64,000 nucleotides of DNA from positions 62,001-126,000 of the forward strand of contig NZ_FCOX02000016.1 of the NCBI RefSeq assembly GCF_900044055.2, written 5' to 3'. Within the stretch, counting starts at the first letter, position 1. Every line of letters starts with the position of its first letter. A program made the position numbers and the translations under genes. This document shows positions 36,909 through 47,837 of this stretch, piece after piece. The DNA comes from Caballeronia calidae (lineage in GTDB: Bacteria; Pseudomonadota; Gammaproteobacteria; Burkholderiales; Burkholderiaceae). The notes under the pieces are model-generated. The model was not told the DNA's origin, did no database searches, and worked only from the letters and a program-made list of their open reading frames with translations.

Positions 36909-38277
36909 GGGGACGTCCTATTGCGTAGTAGTCGATGCCCATCTCGGTCATCGATTCCGGTTCATACAGATTGCGGCCATCGAAGATCACGGGCGTCTTC
37001 AGCGCGCTCTTCAAGTGCCCGAAATCGGGGCTCTTGAATTCCTTCCATTCGGTCACGATGACGAGCGCATCCGCCCCCGTCAGCGCATCCTGCTGCGTCT
37101 TCACGAACTGCAGGCGTTTCATGTCCTCGGGGCGATCCGCGAGATCGAGCGCGAACACGCGCTCGGCCTCTTCGCGCGCGACGGGATCATAGCCGCGCAC
37201 CGTCGCGCCGCGCTGCAGCAGCGCCTCGACGATGCGCCGGCTCGACGCCTCGCGCATGTCGTCGGTATTCGGCTTGAACGCGAGGCCCCACACGGCGAAC
37301 GTGCGCCCGCGCAGATCCTCGCCCATGCGCTTCACGATCTTGTTGACGAGCACTTCCTTCTGGTCGTGATTGACCGCTTCGACCGCTTCGAGAATGCGCA
37401 GGGTCTTGCCGTTCTCGCGCGCCGTCTGCGCGAGCGCCTGCACATCCTTCGGGAAGCACGAGCCGCCGTAACCGCAGCCCGCATACAAGAAGTGATAGCC
37501 GATGCGCGGATCGGAGCCGATGCCGCGCCGCACCGATTCGATATCGGCGCCGACGGTATCGGCGAGATTCGACAGGTCGTTCATGAACGAGATGCGCGTG
37601 GCGAGCATCGCGTTGGCCGCGTATTTCGTGAACTCCGCCGAGCGCACGTCCATGTAGAGCGTGCGCTCGTGATTGCGGTTGAACGGCACGTAGAGACGCT
37701 TCATCTTCTCGCGCGCGAGATCGCCCGCGCGGTCGTCGTCGATGCCGATCACGATGCGGTCGGGGCGCATGAAGTCGTCGACGGCCGCACCTTCCTTCAG
37801 GAACTCCGGATTCGACACGACCGAAAAGCCGTGCTTCTCCGAGCCCTCGAGCCCGCGCGCCTTCAGCTCTTCCTCGACGGCGCGCTTCACCTGCAGCGCC
37901 GTGCCGACCGGCACCGTCGATTTGTCGACGATCACCTTGAAGCCGTTCGAATACTTGCCGATGTTGCGCGCCGCCGCGAGCACGTATTGCAGATCCGCGG
38001 AGCCGTCTTCATCGGGCGGCGTGCCAACGGCGATGAACTGGATATCGCCGTGCTCGACGCTCGCTTTCACGTCGGTCGAAAACTGGATGCGGCCCGCCGC
38101 CCGCGTGCGCCTCAGCATTTCCTGAAGGCCGGGTTCGTGGATCGGCACGCCGCCATTGTTGAGGATTTCAATCTTGCGCGGATCGACGTCCACGCAAAAC
38201 ACGTCATTGCCGATTTCGGCGAGACACGCGCCGGTCACAAGACCGACGTAACCGGTGCCGACGATGGTTACTTTCAT
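36874..38277 (-). CDS. ugd: UDP-glucose 6-dehydrogenase
   Basis: 467 residues from ATG 38277 ([26 protein letters not shown]). It makes UDP-glucuronate with two NAD+. The NAD motif G-x-G-x2-G is at the N-terminus, the catalytic Cys is in [22 protein letters not shown], and the conserved Lys/Asn/Asp region is [19 protein letters not shown]-GlcA feeds capsule, exopolysaccharide or Ara4N synthesis, the last important for polymyxin resistance in Burkholderia. It overlaps hldA by 35 bases and follows lapB. Confidence 0.96.
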   Translation of the reverse strand: MKVTIVGTGYVGLVTGACLAEIGNDVFCVDVDPRKIEILNNGGVPIHEPGLQEMLRRTRAAGRIQFSTDVKASVEHGDIQFIAVGTPPDEDGSADLQYVLAAARNIGKYSNGFKVIVDKSTVPVGTALQVKRAVEEELKARGLEGSEKHGFSVVSNPEFLKEGAAVDDFMRPDRIVIGIDDDRAGDLAREKMKRLYVPFNRNHERTLYMDVRSAEFTKYAANAMLATRISFMNDLSNLADTVGADIESVRRGIGSDPRIGYHFLYAGCGYGGSCFPKDVQALAQTARENGKTLRILEAVEAVNHDQKEVLVNKIVKRMGEDLRGRTFAVWGLAFKPNTDDMREASSRRIVEALLQRGATVRGYDPVAREEAERVFALDLADRPEDMKRLQFVKTQQDALTGADALVIVTEWKEFKSPDFGHLKSALKTPVIFDGRNLYEPESMTEMGIDYYAIGRPHVELDRNGTRI

Positions 38278-38361
38278 ACGCTTTCCGGTGGTTTCTGAAA
38301 TGCCGGTGGCTGAAGCGGCGCACTCACGCACCGCCCGATTTCATGCTTGCCGCGCGCGGGC

Positions 38362-39537
38362 TCAGACCGAGCTCGTGATCGGCTCGACGCGGCGCGGCGC
38401 GTACGTCTCCCAGCCGCTGCAGCCGGGGCATTGCCAATAAAATAGCCGCGCGCGGAATCCGCAAGTTTGACACGTGTAGCGCGGCAGATTCTTAGTGCGC
38501 TGTTTCACCAGATTACGCATCAGTTCGAGCTCGCCGCGGCGCGGCTCCTCGGCCGTCGCTTCCTGCGCTTCGAGCAGCCGCGTCATGCCCGCGAGATTCG
38601 GCGCGCTCTGCATCTGCCGGCGCGCGAGTTCGTGCGCCGCTTCCAGACCGCGCAACTCCTGCACGTGCTTGTAGGCGACATCGAGCAGATCGTTCGACGG
38701 ATAGCGCGTCGCGTAATCGATCAGCAGATCGACGCCCTCGTCCTTGCGCCCGAGCGCGCCGTACGCCTTCATCAGCTTCTCGGCGACGAGCGGCAGATAC
38801 GCCTCGTTCTGCTCCTCGACGCGCTTCCAGTGGGCGATCGCCGCATCGACGTTGCCGGCGGCGGCTTCGACATCGCCCGCGAGGATCGTCGCGCGCACGT
38901 TGTCCGGGTTCGACGCCAGCGCGAGCTTCAATTCGGCGCGCGCACTATCAGGATTCTTGCGCTGCAAGGCTTCCTGCGCCAGTTCGCAATGGAAATGCGC
39001 GATTTCCATATGCAGCGACGGTGCGCCCATCTTTTCGATCTGCTCGGCCGTCGTGATCGACTTCGGCCAGTCCTTCTCGATTTCGTAGATGGTGAGCAAC
39101 GCGCGCTGCGCACCGAGCGAGTACTCGCCCGCGTTCAGTGACTTGAAGGTTTCCTCCGCGCGATCGAGCAGGCCCGCCTTCAGAAAGTCCTGTCCGAGCT
39201 CGTAAAGCGCGTGGTCACGTTCGGCGACCGGCAAGTCGGCGCGGCTCAACAGATTCTGATGCACGCGGATCGCGCGGTCGGTCTCGCCGCGGCGGCGGAA
39301 CAGGTTGCCGAGCGCGAAGTGCAGTTCGATGGTTTCCGGGTCGAGCTTGGCGACCTCGATGAACGCATCGATCGCCTTGTCGTGTTGTTCGTTCAGCAGA
39401 AAATTGAGGCCGCGAAAGTACGAGCGCGGCAGGTTCGCATTCTCGGACAACAGCGTTTTCAGGTCATAGCGGGATGCCATCCATCCCAGCGCGAAAGCGA
39501 CGGGGATGACGAGCAACCACCAGAAGTCTAGATCCAT
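38362..39537 (-). CDS. lapB: LPS assembly protein LapB (YciM)
   Basis: 391 residues. An N-terminal membrane helix (FWWLLVIPVAFALGWMASRYD) anchors a series of TPR repeats (~45-330). A C-terminal rubredoxin-type metal site has two CxxC motifs (YTCQTCGFRARLFYWQCPGCSGWETY). LapB links FtsH to LpxC breakdown and so sets LPS level. It follows lapA with a 42-base gap, the conserved order. Confidence 0.95.
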   Translation of the reverse strand: MDLDFWWLLVIPVAFALGWMASRYDLKTLLSENANLPRSYFRGLNFLLNEQHDKAIDAFIEVAKLDPETIELHFALGNLFRRRGETDRAIRVHQNLLSRADLPVAERDHALYELGQDFLKAGLLDRAEETFKSLNAGEYSLGAQRALLTIYEIEKDWPKSITTAEQIEKMGAPSLHMEIAHFHCELAQEALQRKNPDSARAELKLALASNPDNVRATILAGDVEAAAGNVDAAIAHWKRVEEQNEAYLPLVAEKLMKAYGALGRKDEGVDLLIDYATRYPSNDLLDVAYKHVQELRGLEAAHELARRQMQSAPNLAGMTRLLEAQEATAEEPRRGELELMRNLVKQRTKNLPRYTCQTCGFRARLFYWQCPGCSGWETYAPRRVEPITSSV

Positions 39538-39579
39538 GCGTTTAGTCGTTGAATGTTGGGTGTCCGCTTTCGCGCCACG

Positions 39580-39873
39580 TCAGATGAGCGGCGGCATCGG
39601 CGGCTCTTCTTTCACCACCGGCGTCTCGCGCGCGACGCGCAGCTCGCGCTTCAGCCGCCCGTTCTCCATGCGCAGGCGCAGCATCGCCGGCACCGCGGAC
39701 ACGAGCCCCGCCAGCAATCCCACGACGAAAAACGCAAGGCCGATCAGAATCAGCGGCGCTTGCCACGCGTAGCCCGCGAGAAAGTTCAGCGTCGCGGTCT
39801 GAGTATTGGCGAGCGCCAGCACCAGCAGCAGCACGAAAACCAGAATGCGGATCAGCCAGACGATGAATTTCAT
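39580..39873 (-). CDS. lapA: LPS assembly protein LapA (DUF1049)
   Basis: 97 residues from ATG 39873 (MKFIVWLIRILVFVLLLVLALANTQ). Two membrane helices (~5-25 and ~40-62) precede a charged cytoplasmic segment RLRMENGRLKRELRVARE and a Pro-rich end. It is the partner of LapB in lapAB. The in-frame extension to 40008 is not supported. Confidence 0.9.
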   Translation of the reverse strand: MKFIVWLIRILVFVLLLVLALANTQTATLNFLAGYAWQAPLILIGLAFFVVGLLAGLVSAVPAMLRLRMENGRLKRELRVARETPVVKEEPPMPPLI

Positions 39874-40059
39874 GTAGGGTCTCGCAAGAGCGGTTGCACC
39901 ACACGGGCCGTCCCTTTCCGGTCGGCCTGCGCGGTTGAACACCCAGGTCAAAGTGACCGGTATTGTAAATGATGCTCCTGAGCACAGGCAGCCGACGCTT
40001 CCGCGCACGACGTTTTAGCAAACAACGCACCCGTCGCATCGGAAACGCCGCGCATAAAA

Positions 40060-40081
40060 AAAGCACCCCGAAGGGTGCTTT
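40060..40081 (-). terminator. Terminator of the rpsA-ihfB transcript
   Basis: AAAGCACCC (40060-40068) pairs with GGGTGCTTT (40073-40081) around CGAA; on the minus strand a T run follows. It is 73 bases after the ihfB stop and upstream of lapA. Confidence 0.85.
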
Positions 40082-40154
40082 CCTGGTCGATTGCCTCGTG
40101 GCCGGACGCCGCGAACTGACCAATCCAAAGGATCATCAGTGGGATGCGCGCCGA

Positions 40155-40484
40155 TCAGAGATCGTCGGCATCGTCGTCATTCGACATCTTCAGCGGCTCA
40201 CCCGCGCGACCATCGACGCGTTCGCGCAACTCCTTGCCCGGCTTGAAGTGCGGCACGAATTTCTCCGGCACCAACACTTTCTCACCCGACTTGGGATTGC
40301 GCCCGACGCGTGAAGGACGACGATTGAGCCCGAAGCTGCCGAAGCCGCGAATCTCGATGCGGTGACCGTTGGCCAAGGCCTCCGACATCGCATCGAGCAT
40401 CGTCTTCACCGCGAAATCCGCATCCTTGAGGACAAGTTGCGGAAATCGCGACGCCAACTGGGCGACCAATTCCGATTTGGTCAT
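40155..40484 (-). CDS. ihfB: Integration host factor subunit beta
   Basis: 109 residues, HU/IHF family: [37 protein letters not shown], then [29 protein letters not shown] with the DNA-intercalating Pro arm (RNPKSGE). A Ser/Asp-rich acidic tail ([10 protein letters not shown]) is longer than in E. coli. It lies 23 bases after rpsA, as in most beta- and gammaproteobacteria. IHF bends DNA and assists sigma-54 promoters, relevant to the activator at 6440-7819. Confidence 0.97.
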   Translation of the reverse strand: MTKSELVAQLASRFPQLVLKDADFAVKTMLDAMSEALANGHRIEIRGFGSFGLNRRPSRVGRNPKSGEKVLVPEKFVPHFKPGKELRERVDGRAGEPLKMSNDDDADDL

Positions 40485-40507
40485 ACTGCAGCTGTGCCGT
40501 TAAGGGC

Positions 40508-42220
40508 TTAGCTGTTCTGGCCGTCGAGCTTGGCCTTGAGCAGCGCGCCGAGGTTGGTCGTGCCGGTCGCGGCGGCGTTCGAGTCGCCCTGCAGGTTGCG
40601 CATGGCTTCCTGCTGTTCGGCCGAATCCTTCGCCTTGATCGACAGGTTGATGCCACGCGACTTGCGATCGATGTTGATGATCATCGCGTTGACCTTGTCG
40701 CCTTCCTTCAGCACGTTGCGCGCATCTTCCACGCGGTCCTGTGCGATTTCCGAAGCACGCAGGTAGCCTTCGACATCCGCGTTCAGCGCGACGACGGCAC
40801 CCTTCGGGTCCACCGACTTCACGACGCCGTCGACGATTGCGCCCTTGTCGTTGATCGCGACAAAGTTGCTGAACGGATCGCCTTCGAGCTGCTTGATGCC
40901 GAGCGAGATGCGTTCCTTCTCGACGTCGATGCCCAGAACCACGGCTTCGACTTCGTCGCCCTTCTTGTACTTGCGGACGGCTTCTTCGCCGGTTTCCGAC
41001 CACGACAGGTCCGACAGGTGAACCAGACCGTCGATACCGCCAGGCAGACCGATGAACACGCCGAAGTCGGTGATCGACTTGATGGCGCCGCTGATCTTGT
41101 CGCCCTTCTTGAAGTTGCGGCTGAAGTCATCCCACGGATTCGGCTTGCACTGCTTCATGCCGAGGGAGATACGGCGGCGGTCTTCGTCGATCTCGAGAAC
41201 CATGACTTCGACTTCGTCGCCCAACTGGACAACCTTCGACGGTGCAACGTTCTTGTTGGTCCAGTCCATTTCCGACACGTGGACCAGGCCTTCGATGCCC
41301 GATTCCACTTCGACGAATGCGCCGTAGTCGGTGATGTTCGTGACCTTGCCGAACAGGCGCGTGCCCGACGGGTAACGGCGCGAGATGCCTTCCCACGGAT
41401 CGTCGCCGAGCTGCTTGATGCCGAGCGAGACGCGGTTCTTCTCTTGGTCGAACTTGAGGATCTTGGCGGTGACTTCCTGGCCAACCGACAGGACTTCCGA
41501 CGGGTGACGCACACGGCGCCATGCGATGTCGGTGATGTGCAGCAGGCCGTCGATGCCGCCGAGGTCCACGAACGCGCCGTAGTCGGTGATGTTCTTGACC
41601 ACGCCTTCGACGATCGCGCCTTCCTTCAGCGTCTCGAGCAGCTTCGCGCGCTCTTCGCCCTGCGTCGCTTCGATGACCGCGCGGCGCGACAGCACCACGT
41701 TGTTACGCTTGCGATCGAGCTTGATGACGCGGAATTCGAGCGTCTTGCCTTCGTACGGCGTCGTGTCCTTGACCGGACGCGTGTCGACGAGCGAACCCGG
41801 CAGGAACGCGCGGATGCCGTTGACCATCACGGTCATGCCGCCCTTGACCTTGCCGGTGATCGTGCCGGTCACGAGTTCGTTGTTGTCCAGCGCCTTTTCC
41901 AGCGACAGCCACGAAGCCAGACGCTTCGCCTTGTCGCGCGACAGGATGGTGTCGCCATAGCCGTTTTCCAGCGCGTCGATCGCGACGGAAACGAAGTCGC
42001 CCGCCTGCACTTCCACTTCACCCGCGTCGTTCAGGAATTCTTCGAGCGGAATATAGGCTTCGGACTTGAGACCAGCGTTGACGACCACGAAGTTGTGGTC
42101 GACACGCACGACTTCGGCGGAGATCACTTCGCCGGCGCGCATGTCCTGCTTGGTCAGCGACTCTTCGAACAGAGCCGCAAAGGATTCGGTATTCGGGGTG
42201 GAGGTTTGCAGGTCGGACAT
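40508..42220 (-). CDS. rpsA: 30S ribosomal protein S1
   Basis: 570 residues from ATG 42220 ([22 protein letters not shown]). Six S1 (OB) repeats are visible, with recurrent motifs such as [29 protein letters not shown] and [31 protein letters not shown]1 brings mRNA to the ribosome. It is between cmk and ihfB; the leader of 156 bases upstream holds no clear canonical promoter that I can see. Confidence 0.98.
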   Translation of the reverse strand: MSDLQTSTPNTESFAALFEESLTKQDMRAGEVISAEVVRVDHNFVVVNAGLKSEAYIPLEEFLNDAGEVEVQAGDFVSVAIDALENGYGDTILSRDKAKRLASWLSLEKALDNNELVTGTITGKVKGGMTVMVNGIRAFLPGSLVDTRPVKDTTPYEGKTLEFRVIKLDRKRNNVVLSRRAVIEATQGEERAKLLETLKEGAIVEGVVKNITDYGAFVDLGGIDGLLHITDIAWRRVRHPSEVLSVGQEVTAKILKFDQEKNRVSLGIKQLGDDPWEGISRRYPSGTRLFGKVTNITDYGAFVEVESGIEGLVHVSEMDWTNKNVAPSKVVQLGDEVEVMVLEIDEDRRRISLGMKQCKPNPWDDFSRNFKKGDKISGAIKSITDFGVFIGLPGGIDGLVHLSDLSWSETGEEAVRKYKKGDEVEAVVLGIDVEKERISLGIKQLEGDPFSNFVAINDKGAIVDGVVKSVDPKGAVVALNADVEGYLRASEIAQDRVEDARNVLKEGDKVNAMIINIDRKSRGINLSIKAKDSAEQQEAMRNLQGDSNAAATGTTNLGALLKAKLDGQNS

Positions 42221-42376
42221 AAAAATCTGTATTTGCACAGTCTGACGCGGTGGTCCGGAATTGGACCGCGGGTTTGACCCGAAATGCGGCAGGCCATACG
42301 GGGTTAAGAGGTTTAACACACGCCCCGTCATCAAACGGAGCACCTTACTTCTACTTCACTTACATCTACCACTCAT

Positions 42377-43057
42377 TCAGACGCGAACTTCGCTGTACCA
42401 GCCGATGATCTGTTCAACCGCTTGATCGATCGACAAACCGGAGGTGTCCAGCGTCTTCGCATCCGCCGCAGGCTTGAGCGGCGCGGCGCTCCGGTTCATG
42501 TCCCGGTCGTCGCGCGCACGCAAATCGCGCAGCAAGTCATCCATATTAGCAGAAAAACCTTTTTGCATCAATTGCTTATACCGTCTCGCCGCGCGTGCCT
42601 CGACGCTCGCGGTCAAAAACACTTTCAGCGTGGCGTCCGGGAAGATGACGGTGCCCATGTCGCGGCCGTCGGCGACGAGCCCCGGGCGCTTGCGAAAGGC
42701 CCGCTGGCGCGCGACGAGCGCCTGACGCACTTCGGGATGGACGGCGATCGCAGAGGCGCGATTGCCCACTTCTTCCTGGCGAATCTCACCGGAAACGTCC
42801 GCGCCGTCGAGCTGCGCGCACCCTTCGCGGAACGTGATATGAAGCGCTTCGACCAGTTTTGCAAGGCCGGACGCGTCGTCCTTTTCGATCTCGTAGCGGA
42901 TGCTGGCGAGCGCGGCCAGCCGATAGAGCGCGCCGCTGTCGAGCAGGTGAAAGCCGAGCGTCGCCGCGACGATCGCCGCGACCGTGCCCTTGCCCGACGC
43001 CGTCGGCCCGTCGATGGTGATCACTGGAGTGGGGTCGAATGGACGGGTCGGTTTCAT
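42377..43057 (-). CDS. cmk: (d)CMP kinase
   Basis: 226 residues from ATG 43057 ([25 protein letters not shown]), with Walker [10 protein letters not shown]. An in-frame GTG at 43117 would add 20 residues without homology to the family. The CMP-binding part is [38 protein letters not shown]. It phosphorylates CMP and dCMP with ATP. The order aroA-cmk-rpsA is conserved. Confidence 0.94.
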   Translation of the reverse strand: MKPTRPFDPTPVITIDGPTASGKGTVAAIVAATLGFHLLDSGALYRLAALASIRYEIEKDDASGLAKLVEALHITFREGCAQLDGADVSGEIRQEEVGNRASAIAVHPEVRQALVARQRAFRKRPGLVADGRDMGTVIFPDATLKVFLTASVEARAARRYKQLMQKGFSANMDDLLRDLRARDDRDMNRSAAPLKPAADAKTLDTSGLSIDQAVEQIIGWYSEVRV

Positions 43058-43132
43058 CGAATCTGGCCGGTCGGGCCCGTTATTACGGTCATTGAAGTCG
43101 AATTCATCGCGTTTCACGGCAATGCGCTCCGG

Positions 43133-44437
43133 TCACGCTTTCACGAGCGTCGAAAAACGGTCGAAATAATCCGGGAAAGTCTTGTTCACGCACTTCGGAT
43201 CGTTGATTCGCACCGGCACGCCGCCGAGACTCACGAGCGAGAAGCACATCGCCATGCGGTGATCGTCGTAGGTGTCGATGGCCGCGCCGGCGTTCAGCGT
43301 CGCGGGCGGCGTGACGACGAGATAGTCCGCGCCCTCTTCCACTGTCGCGCCAACCTTGCGCAGCTCGGTCGCCATCGCGGCGATGCGGTCGGTTTCCTTC
43401 ACGCGCCAGCTCGCGATATTGCGCAGCGTCGTCGCGCCGCTCGCGAAGAGCGCGGCGACGGCAATGGTCATCGCGGCGTCGGGAATCAGGTTGAAATCCA
43501 TGTCGATGGGCGCGAGCCTGCCGTCGTCGGACTCGACGCCGCGCACTTCGATCCAGTCGTCGCCCATCATGACGTTCGCGCCCATGCGATTCAACGCATC
43601 CGCGAAACCGACGTCGCCCTGAATGCTCGCGCGCCCGACGCCTTCCACACGCACCGGCCCGTGGCCGATCGCGCCCGCCGCCAGGAAATACGACGCCGAC
43701 GACGCATCGCCTTCGACCATGATCGCGCCCGGCGACCGGTAGCCCGCGCTCGCCGGCACGGTGAAACTCGCCCAGCCGTCGCGCTCGACGGTCACGCCGA
43801 AGCGCTCCATCAGGCGGATCGTGATTTCGATGTAGGGCTTCGAGATGAGTTCGCCTTCGATCTCGATCGTAACGGGACCGTTACGGCCTTCGACGACGGG
43901 CAGGCTCATCAGCAGCGCGGTGAGGAACTGGCTCGACACGTCGCCGCGCACGCGGATGGGCTTGTCGATCGCGATCTTCGCCGCGTGAATCCTGAGCGGC
44001 GGGAAGCCTTCGTTGAGTTCGTAATCGATCTTCGCGCCGATCTGACGCAGCCCGTCGACGAGATCGCCGATCGGCCGCTCGTGCATGCGCGGCACGCCGT
44101 GCACGCGATATTCGCCGCCGTTCACCGCGAGCGCCGCGGTGAGCGGGCGCACCGCCGTGCCCGCGTTGCCGAGAAACAGCTCCGCCGATTTCGACGGAAA
44201 CGCGCCGCCCGTCCCGCCGATGATGACGCGTTCGCCGTCCTCGCGGACATCGACGCCGAGCGTTTTGAGCGCGGCGATCATCACGCGGGTGTCGTCGGAA
44301 TCGAGCAGATTGGTGATCGACGTCTCGCCGCTCGACAAGGCCGCGAGCAAGAGCACGCGGTTCGAAATGCTCTTCGAGCCGGGCAAGCGCACCGTGCCGG
44401 ACGCGCGGGAGAAAGGTCCGAGATCGAGATGTTCCAT
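43133..44437 (-). CDS. aroA: 3-phosphoshikimate 1-carboxyvinyltransferase (EPSP synthase)
   Basis: 434 residues. It joins phosphoenolpyruvate to shikimate-3-phosphate. The class I EPSPS motifs are [33 protein letters not shown] and [18 protein letters not shown], the glyphosate-sensitive type with Gly96-equivalent [18 protein letters not shown] sequence ([37 protein letters not shown]) closes the site. It lies 9 bases after tyrA. Confidence 0.97.
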   Translation of the reverse strand: MEHLDLGPFSRASGTVRLPGSKSISNRVLLLAALSSGETSITNLLDSDDTRVMIAALKTLGVDVREDGERVIIGGTGGAFPSKSAELFLGNAGTAVRPLTAALAVNGGEYRVHGVPRMHERPIGDLVDGLRQIGAKIDYELNEGFPPLRIHAAKIAIDKPIRVRGDVSSQFLTALLMSLPVVEGRNGPVTIEIEGELISKPYIEITIRLMERFGVTVERDGWASFTVPASAGYRSPGAIMVEGDASSASYFLAAGAIGHGPVRVEGVGRASIQGDVGFADALNRMGANVMMGDDWIEVRGVESDDGRLAPIDMDFNLIPDAAMTIAVAALFASGATTLRNIASWRVKETDRIAAMATELRKVGATVEEGADYLVVTPPATLNAGAAIDTYDDHRMAMCFSLVSLGGVPVRINDPKCVNKTFPDYFDRFSTLVKA

Positions 44438-44446
44438 AGTGTGTCC

Positions 44447-45373
44447 TTATTTCGCGGCGACGTCGTTCGAAGGCTTGATGCCGCCGCGTTCCTGCCATTC
44501 TTTTCGGGCGACGCGCGAACGCGCGAACGCGGCTTCGAGTGCAGCACCATCCGATGCGTCGATCGCCGCGCGAAAACGCGCGAGCACGGCGGTGTAATCG
44601 TCGAGTTCCGCGAGCAGCGCGGTGCGGTTCGCGAGACAGATATCGCGCCACATTTCCGGGCTCGACGCCGCGATGCGCGTGAAATCGCGGAAGCCGCCCG
44701 CGGCGAACGAGAACTTCAGCTCTGCATCCGGCGTATCGAGAATCTGATCGACGAGCGCGAACGAGAGCACGTGCGGCAAATGACTCACCGACGCGAACAC
44801 GCGATCGTGCTGCGCCTCGCTCATCTGACGCACGCAGGCGCCGGTCGCGCGCCACATCGACGCGACGCGTTCCACGTCGTCCGCTGCGTTTTCGGGCAGC
44901 GGGCACAGCACCACGTTGCGGTCGACGTAAAGCTCGGGCAGCGCCGCATCGACACCGCTCGACTCGCGCCCGGCGATCGGATGCCCCGGCACGAACTGCG
45001 CGACGCGCGCGCCCAGGGCCCGCTTCGCCGCGGCGACGACATCCGATTTCGTGCTGCCGGCGTCGGTGACGATGGTCCGCGCATCGAGAAACGGCGCGAG
45101 ACGCGCGAGCAGCGGTTCGGTCTGCGCGACGGGCGCCGCGAGCAGCACGATATCGGCGTCCTTCAGCGCGTTCGACAGCGCGGTGTCGTTGTCCAGCGCG
45201 GCGGCTTCGTCGATCACGCCGAGCTCGATCGCCCGTTGGACCGACGCAGCCGAGCGCCCCACGCCGACGACACGCCCCGCGAGCCCCGCGCGCTCACGCA
45301 ATGCGCGCGCGAGCGATCCGCCGATCAGGCCGACGCCGAAAATAACCAGTTTATTGAAAGAGAACGCAGCCAC
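44447..45373 (-). CDS. tyrA: Prephenate dehydrogenase (cyclohexadienyl dehydrogenase family)
   Basis: 308 residues if GTG 45373 is used (VAAFSFNKLVIFGVGLIGGSLARALRE); no ATG fits in frame nearby. The NAD(P) site is VIFGVGLIGGSLA. Catalytic/substrate residues lie in TDAGSTKSDVV, GHPIAGRESSGVDAA and HLPHVLSFALVDQI. It oxidatively decarboxylates prephenate to 4-hydroxyphenylpyruvate for tyrosine; use of arogenate too is possible. pheA lies 77 bases upstream with no aminotransferase gene between. Confidence 0.93.
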   Translation of the reverse strand: MAAFSFNKLVIFGVGLIGGSLARALRERAGLAGRVVGVGRSAASVQRAIELGVIDEAAALDNDTALSNALKDADIVLLAAPVAQTEPLLARLAPFLDARTIVTDAGSTKSDVVAAAKRALGARVAQFVPGHPIAGRESSGVDAALPELYVDRNVVLCPLPENAADDVERVASMWRATGACVRQMSEAQHDRVFASVSHLPHVLSFALVDQILDTPDAELKFSFAAGGFRDFTRIAASSPEMWRDICLANRTALLAELDDYTAVLARFRAAIDASDGAALEAAFARSRVARKEWQERGGIKPSNDVAAK

Positions 45374-45450
45374 GGGACATCGATAAAAACGCGTCGTCGA
45401 CGCAGGAAAACCAGACCGCCGCGAACGCACGCGGCGGCCCACGAGCAGAA

Positions 45451-46533
45451 TCAGCGCGCCTGCGGATACGAGCCGAGGATCTTCAGGAACGCGGCCTTGC
45501 GCCCCAGCTCATCCAGCGCGGCGGCCACCGCCGGATCGTCGCGATGGCCTTCGATGTCGATATAGAAGTAATACTCCCACGTGCCCGAGCGCGCCGGGCG
45601 CGATTCGAAGCGCGTCATCGAGACGCCGTGCTTCGCGAGCGGCTCCAGCAGCTTGAACACTGCGCCGGCTTCGTTCTTCACCGTGACGATGAGCGAGGTC
45701 TGATCGTGACCGCTCGAATCGGTCGGCTGCTTGCCGACGATCGCGAAGCGCGTGCGATTGTGCGGGTCGTCCTGAATCATCGAGAACACCGCACCGAGGC
45801 CGTAGTGCGTCGCGGCGCGGTCGCCGGCGATGGCCGCGACGGTCGGATCCTCGAGCGCCATGCGCGCCGCTTCCGCGTTGCTCGACACCGCCTTGCGCTC
45901 CAGATGCGGCGCGTTCGCGGTGAGCCAGCGCTGGCACTGCGCGAGCGCCTGCGGATGCGCGCACACGCGCGTCACGCCATCGAGCGTGCCGGACGCGGTC
46001 AGCAGGTTGTGATGGATCGGCAGCGCGAGTTCGCCGCCGATCACGAGCGACGTCTGCAGCAGCAGATCGAGCGTGCGCGACACCGCGCCTTCCGCCGAAT
46101 TCTCGACCGGCACGACGCCGTATTGCGCCGCGCCCGCTTCGACCGCGCGAAAGACTTCATCGATGGACGGGCACGGCACGCCCTGAATCGAATGCCCGAA
46201 GTACTCGAACATCGCCTGTTCGCTGTACGTGCCGACAGGACCGAGGAACGCCGCGCTGATGGTCTGCTCGAGCGCGCGGCTCGCGGCCATGATCTCGCGC
46301 CAGATCGACGCGATGTGCTCGTCGGCGAGCGGGCCGTCGCTCATTTCCTGAAGGCGCGCGATGACCTGCATCTCGCGCTCCGGACGAAACACGGGCGCGT
46401 TGAAATGCTTCTTCACCTCGCCGACTTCCAGCGCGACGGAAGCGCGCTGATTCAGAAGCGCGATGAGTTGCGCGTCGAGCACGTCGATGCGCTCACGCAG
46501 CGGTTTGAGTCTTGAATTGAGATCGTCGTCCAT
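45451..46533 (-). CDS. pheA: Bifunctional chorismate mutase / prephenate dehydratase
   Basis: 360 residues. The AroQ chorismate mutase domain occupies ~1-90 (LKPLRERIDVLDAQLIALLNQRASVALEVGEVKKHF). The prephenate dehydratase domain follows from ~95 with AFLGPVGTYSEQAMFEYFGHS and the substrate loop PVENSAEGAVSRTLDLLL. An ACT regulatory domain (~278-355) begins SLIVTVKNEAGAVFKLLEPLAKHGVSMTRFESRPAR, with the ESRP phenylalanine-binding motif. It lies 24 bases after serC. Confidence 0.97.
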   Translation of the reverse strand: MDDDLNSRLKPLRERIDVLDAQLIALLNQRASVALEVGEVKKHFNAPVFRPEREMQVIARLQEMSDGPLADEHIASIWREIMAASRALEQTISAAFLGPVGTYSEQAMFEYFGHSIQGVPCPSIDEVFRAVEAGAAQYGVVPVENSAEGAVSRTLDLLLQTSLVIGGELALPIHHNLLTASGTLDGVTRVCAHPQALAQCQRWLTANAPHLERKAVSSNAEAARMALEDPTVAAIAGDRAATHYGLGAVFSMIQDDPHNRTRFAIVGKQPTDSSGHDQTSLIVTVKNEAGAVFKLLEPLAKHGVSMTRFESRPARSGTWEYYFYIDIEGHRDDPAVAAALDELGRKAAFLKILGSYPQAR

Positions 46534-46557
46534 GCGGTGCTTGATGTCTGATGCGGT

Positions 46558-47640
46558 TTAAGCGCTCGTGCGCTCGAATTCCTTCATGTAATCGACGAGG
46601 GCCCGTACGCCCTCGATCGGCACCGCGTTGTAGATCGATGCCCGCATGCCGCCGACGGACTTGTGGCCCTTCAGTTGCAACAGCCCGCGCGCCTTCGCGC
46701 CGGCCAGGAAATCCAGATTGCGCGATTCGTCGGCGAGGAAGAACGGCACGTTCATGCGCGAACGATTCGGCCGCTCGACCTTGTTGACGTAGAAATCGCT
46801 GGAATCGATGGTGTCGTAGAGCAGCTCCGCCTTCTCGACATTGCGCTTTTCGATCGCCTCGAGGCCGCCCTGCTTCTTCAGCCATTTGAAGACGAGCCCC
46901 GCGATGTAGATCGCGTAGGTGGGCGGCGTGTTGTACATCGAGTTGTTCTCCGCGACGATCTTCCATTCGAACGCCGACGGACAAATGGGCAGCGCGCGGT
47001 CGAGCAGGTCCTCGCGCACGATCACGACGGTCACGCCCGCCATGCCGATGTTCTTCTGCGCGCCGCCGAAGAGCACGCCGTACTTGGCGATGTCCATCGG
47101 GCGCGAGAGGATGTGCGACGAAGCGTCCGCGACGAGCGGAATGTCGCCCAGATCCGGAATCTCGAAGGCCTCGACGCCGTCGATGGTTTCGTTCGAGCAC
47201 AGATGCACGTAGGCCGGATCGTCCGACAGTTGCCATTCGTTGAAGGCCGGCACGCGCGTGAAACCCTGTTCGGTCTTGCCGCTCGCCGCGAGATGCGGCG
47301 TGCCGTACTTCTGCGCTTCCTTGAACGATTTCGTCGACCAGGAGCCGGTTACGACGAAATCGGCGGTTTGCTTCTTGCCGAGCAGGTTCATCGGCACGAT
47401 CGCGTTTTCGCCGATGCCGCCGCCCTGCAGAAACAGGATCCGATGCGATGCCGGCACCTTCAACAGTTCGCGCAGGTCGGTGAGCGCCGCTTCGTGGATC
47501 GACATGAACTCCGCGCCGCGGTGGCTCATTTCCATCACGCTCATGCCGCTGCCTTGCCAGTCGAGCATTTCATCGGCTGCTTGCCTCAGCACTTCTTCTG
47601 GCATGGCGGCGGGGCCGGCGGAGAAATTGAACACGCGCAT
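46558..47640 (-). CDS. serC: Phosphoserine aminotransferase
   Basis: 360 residues from ATG 47640 ([18 protein letters not shown]). It is the class V PLP transaminase of serine synthesis, also acting in pyridoxine formation. The PLP Lys is in [23 protein letters not shown]; signature [27 protein letters not shown] and C-terminal [32 protein letters not shown] complete the fold. A frame extending to 47748 lacks support. It begins the amino-acid part of the run, downstream of the DUF2059 gene. Confidence 0.97.
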   Translation of the reverse strand: MRVFNFSAGPAAMPEEVLRQAADEMLDWQGSGMSVMEMSHRGAEFMSIHEAALTDLRELLKVPASHRILFLQGGGIGENAIVPMNLLGKKQTADFVVTGSWSTKSFKEAQKYGTPHLAASGKTEQGFTRVPAFNEWQLSDDPAYVHLCSNETIDGVEAFEIPDLGDIPLVADASSHILSRPMDIAKYGVLFGGAQKNIGMAGVTVVIVREDLLDRALPICPSAFEWKIVAENNSMYNTPPTYAIYIAGLVFKWLKKQGGLEAIEKRNVEKAELLYDTIDSSDFYVNKVERPNRSRMNVPFFLADESRNLDFLAGAKARGLLQLKGHKSVGGMRASIYNAVPIEGVRALVDYMKEFERTSA

Positions 47641-47837
47641 CTGGAGATCCCGGAATTCCGAACTGGCAGGTGCGAAAGAAACGGCAAACGGAACGATGAC
47701 CGCGTTTTCGCACCCGAAAAAGAAATGGCTGCTTGCGCTCGCGCGCAAACAGCCATTATCGCACTGTCCTGAAAACCCGCCAATGCGCGGGGCGGAGCGC
47801 CCCTCAGCGGATTTTGGTCAGGACGATGCCGCCGTGC

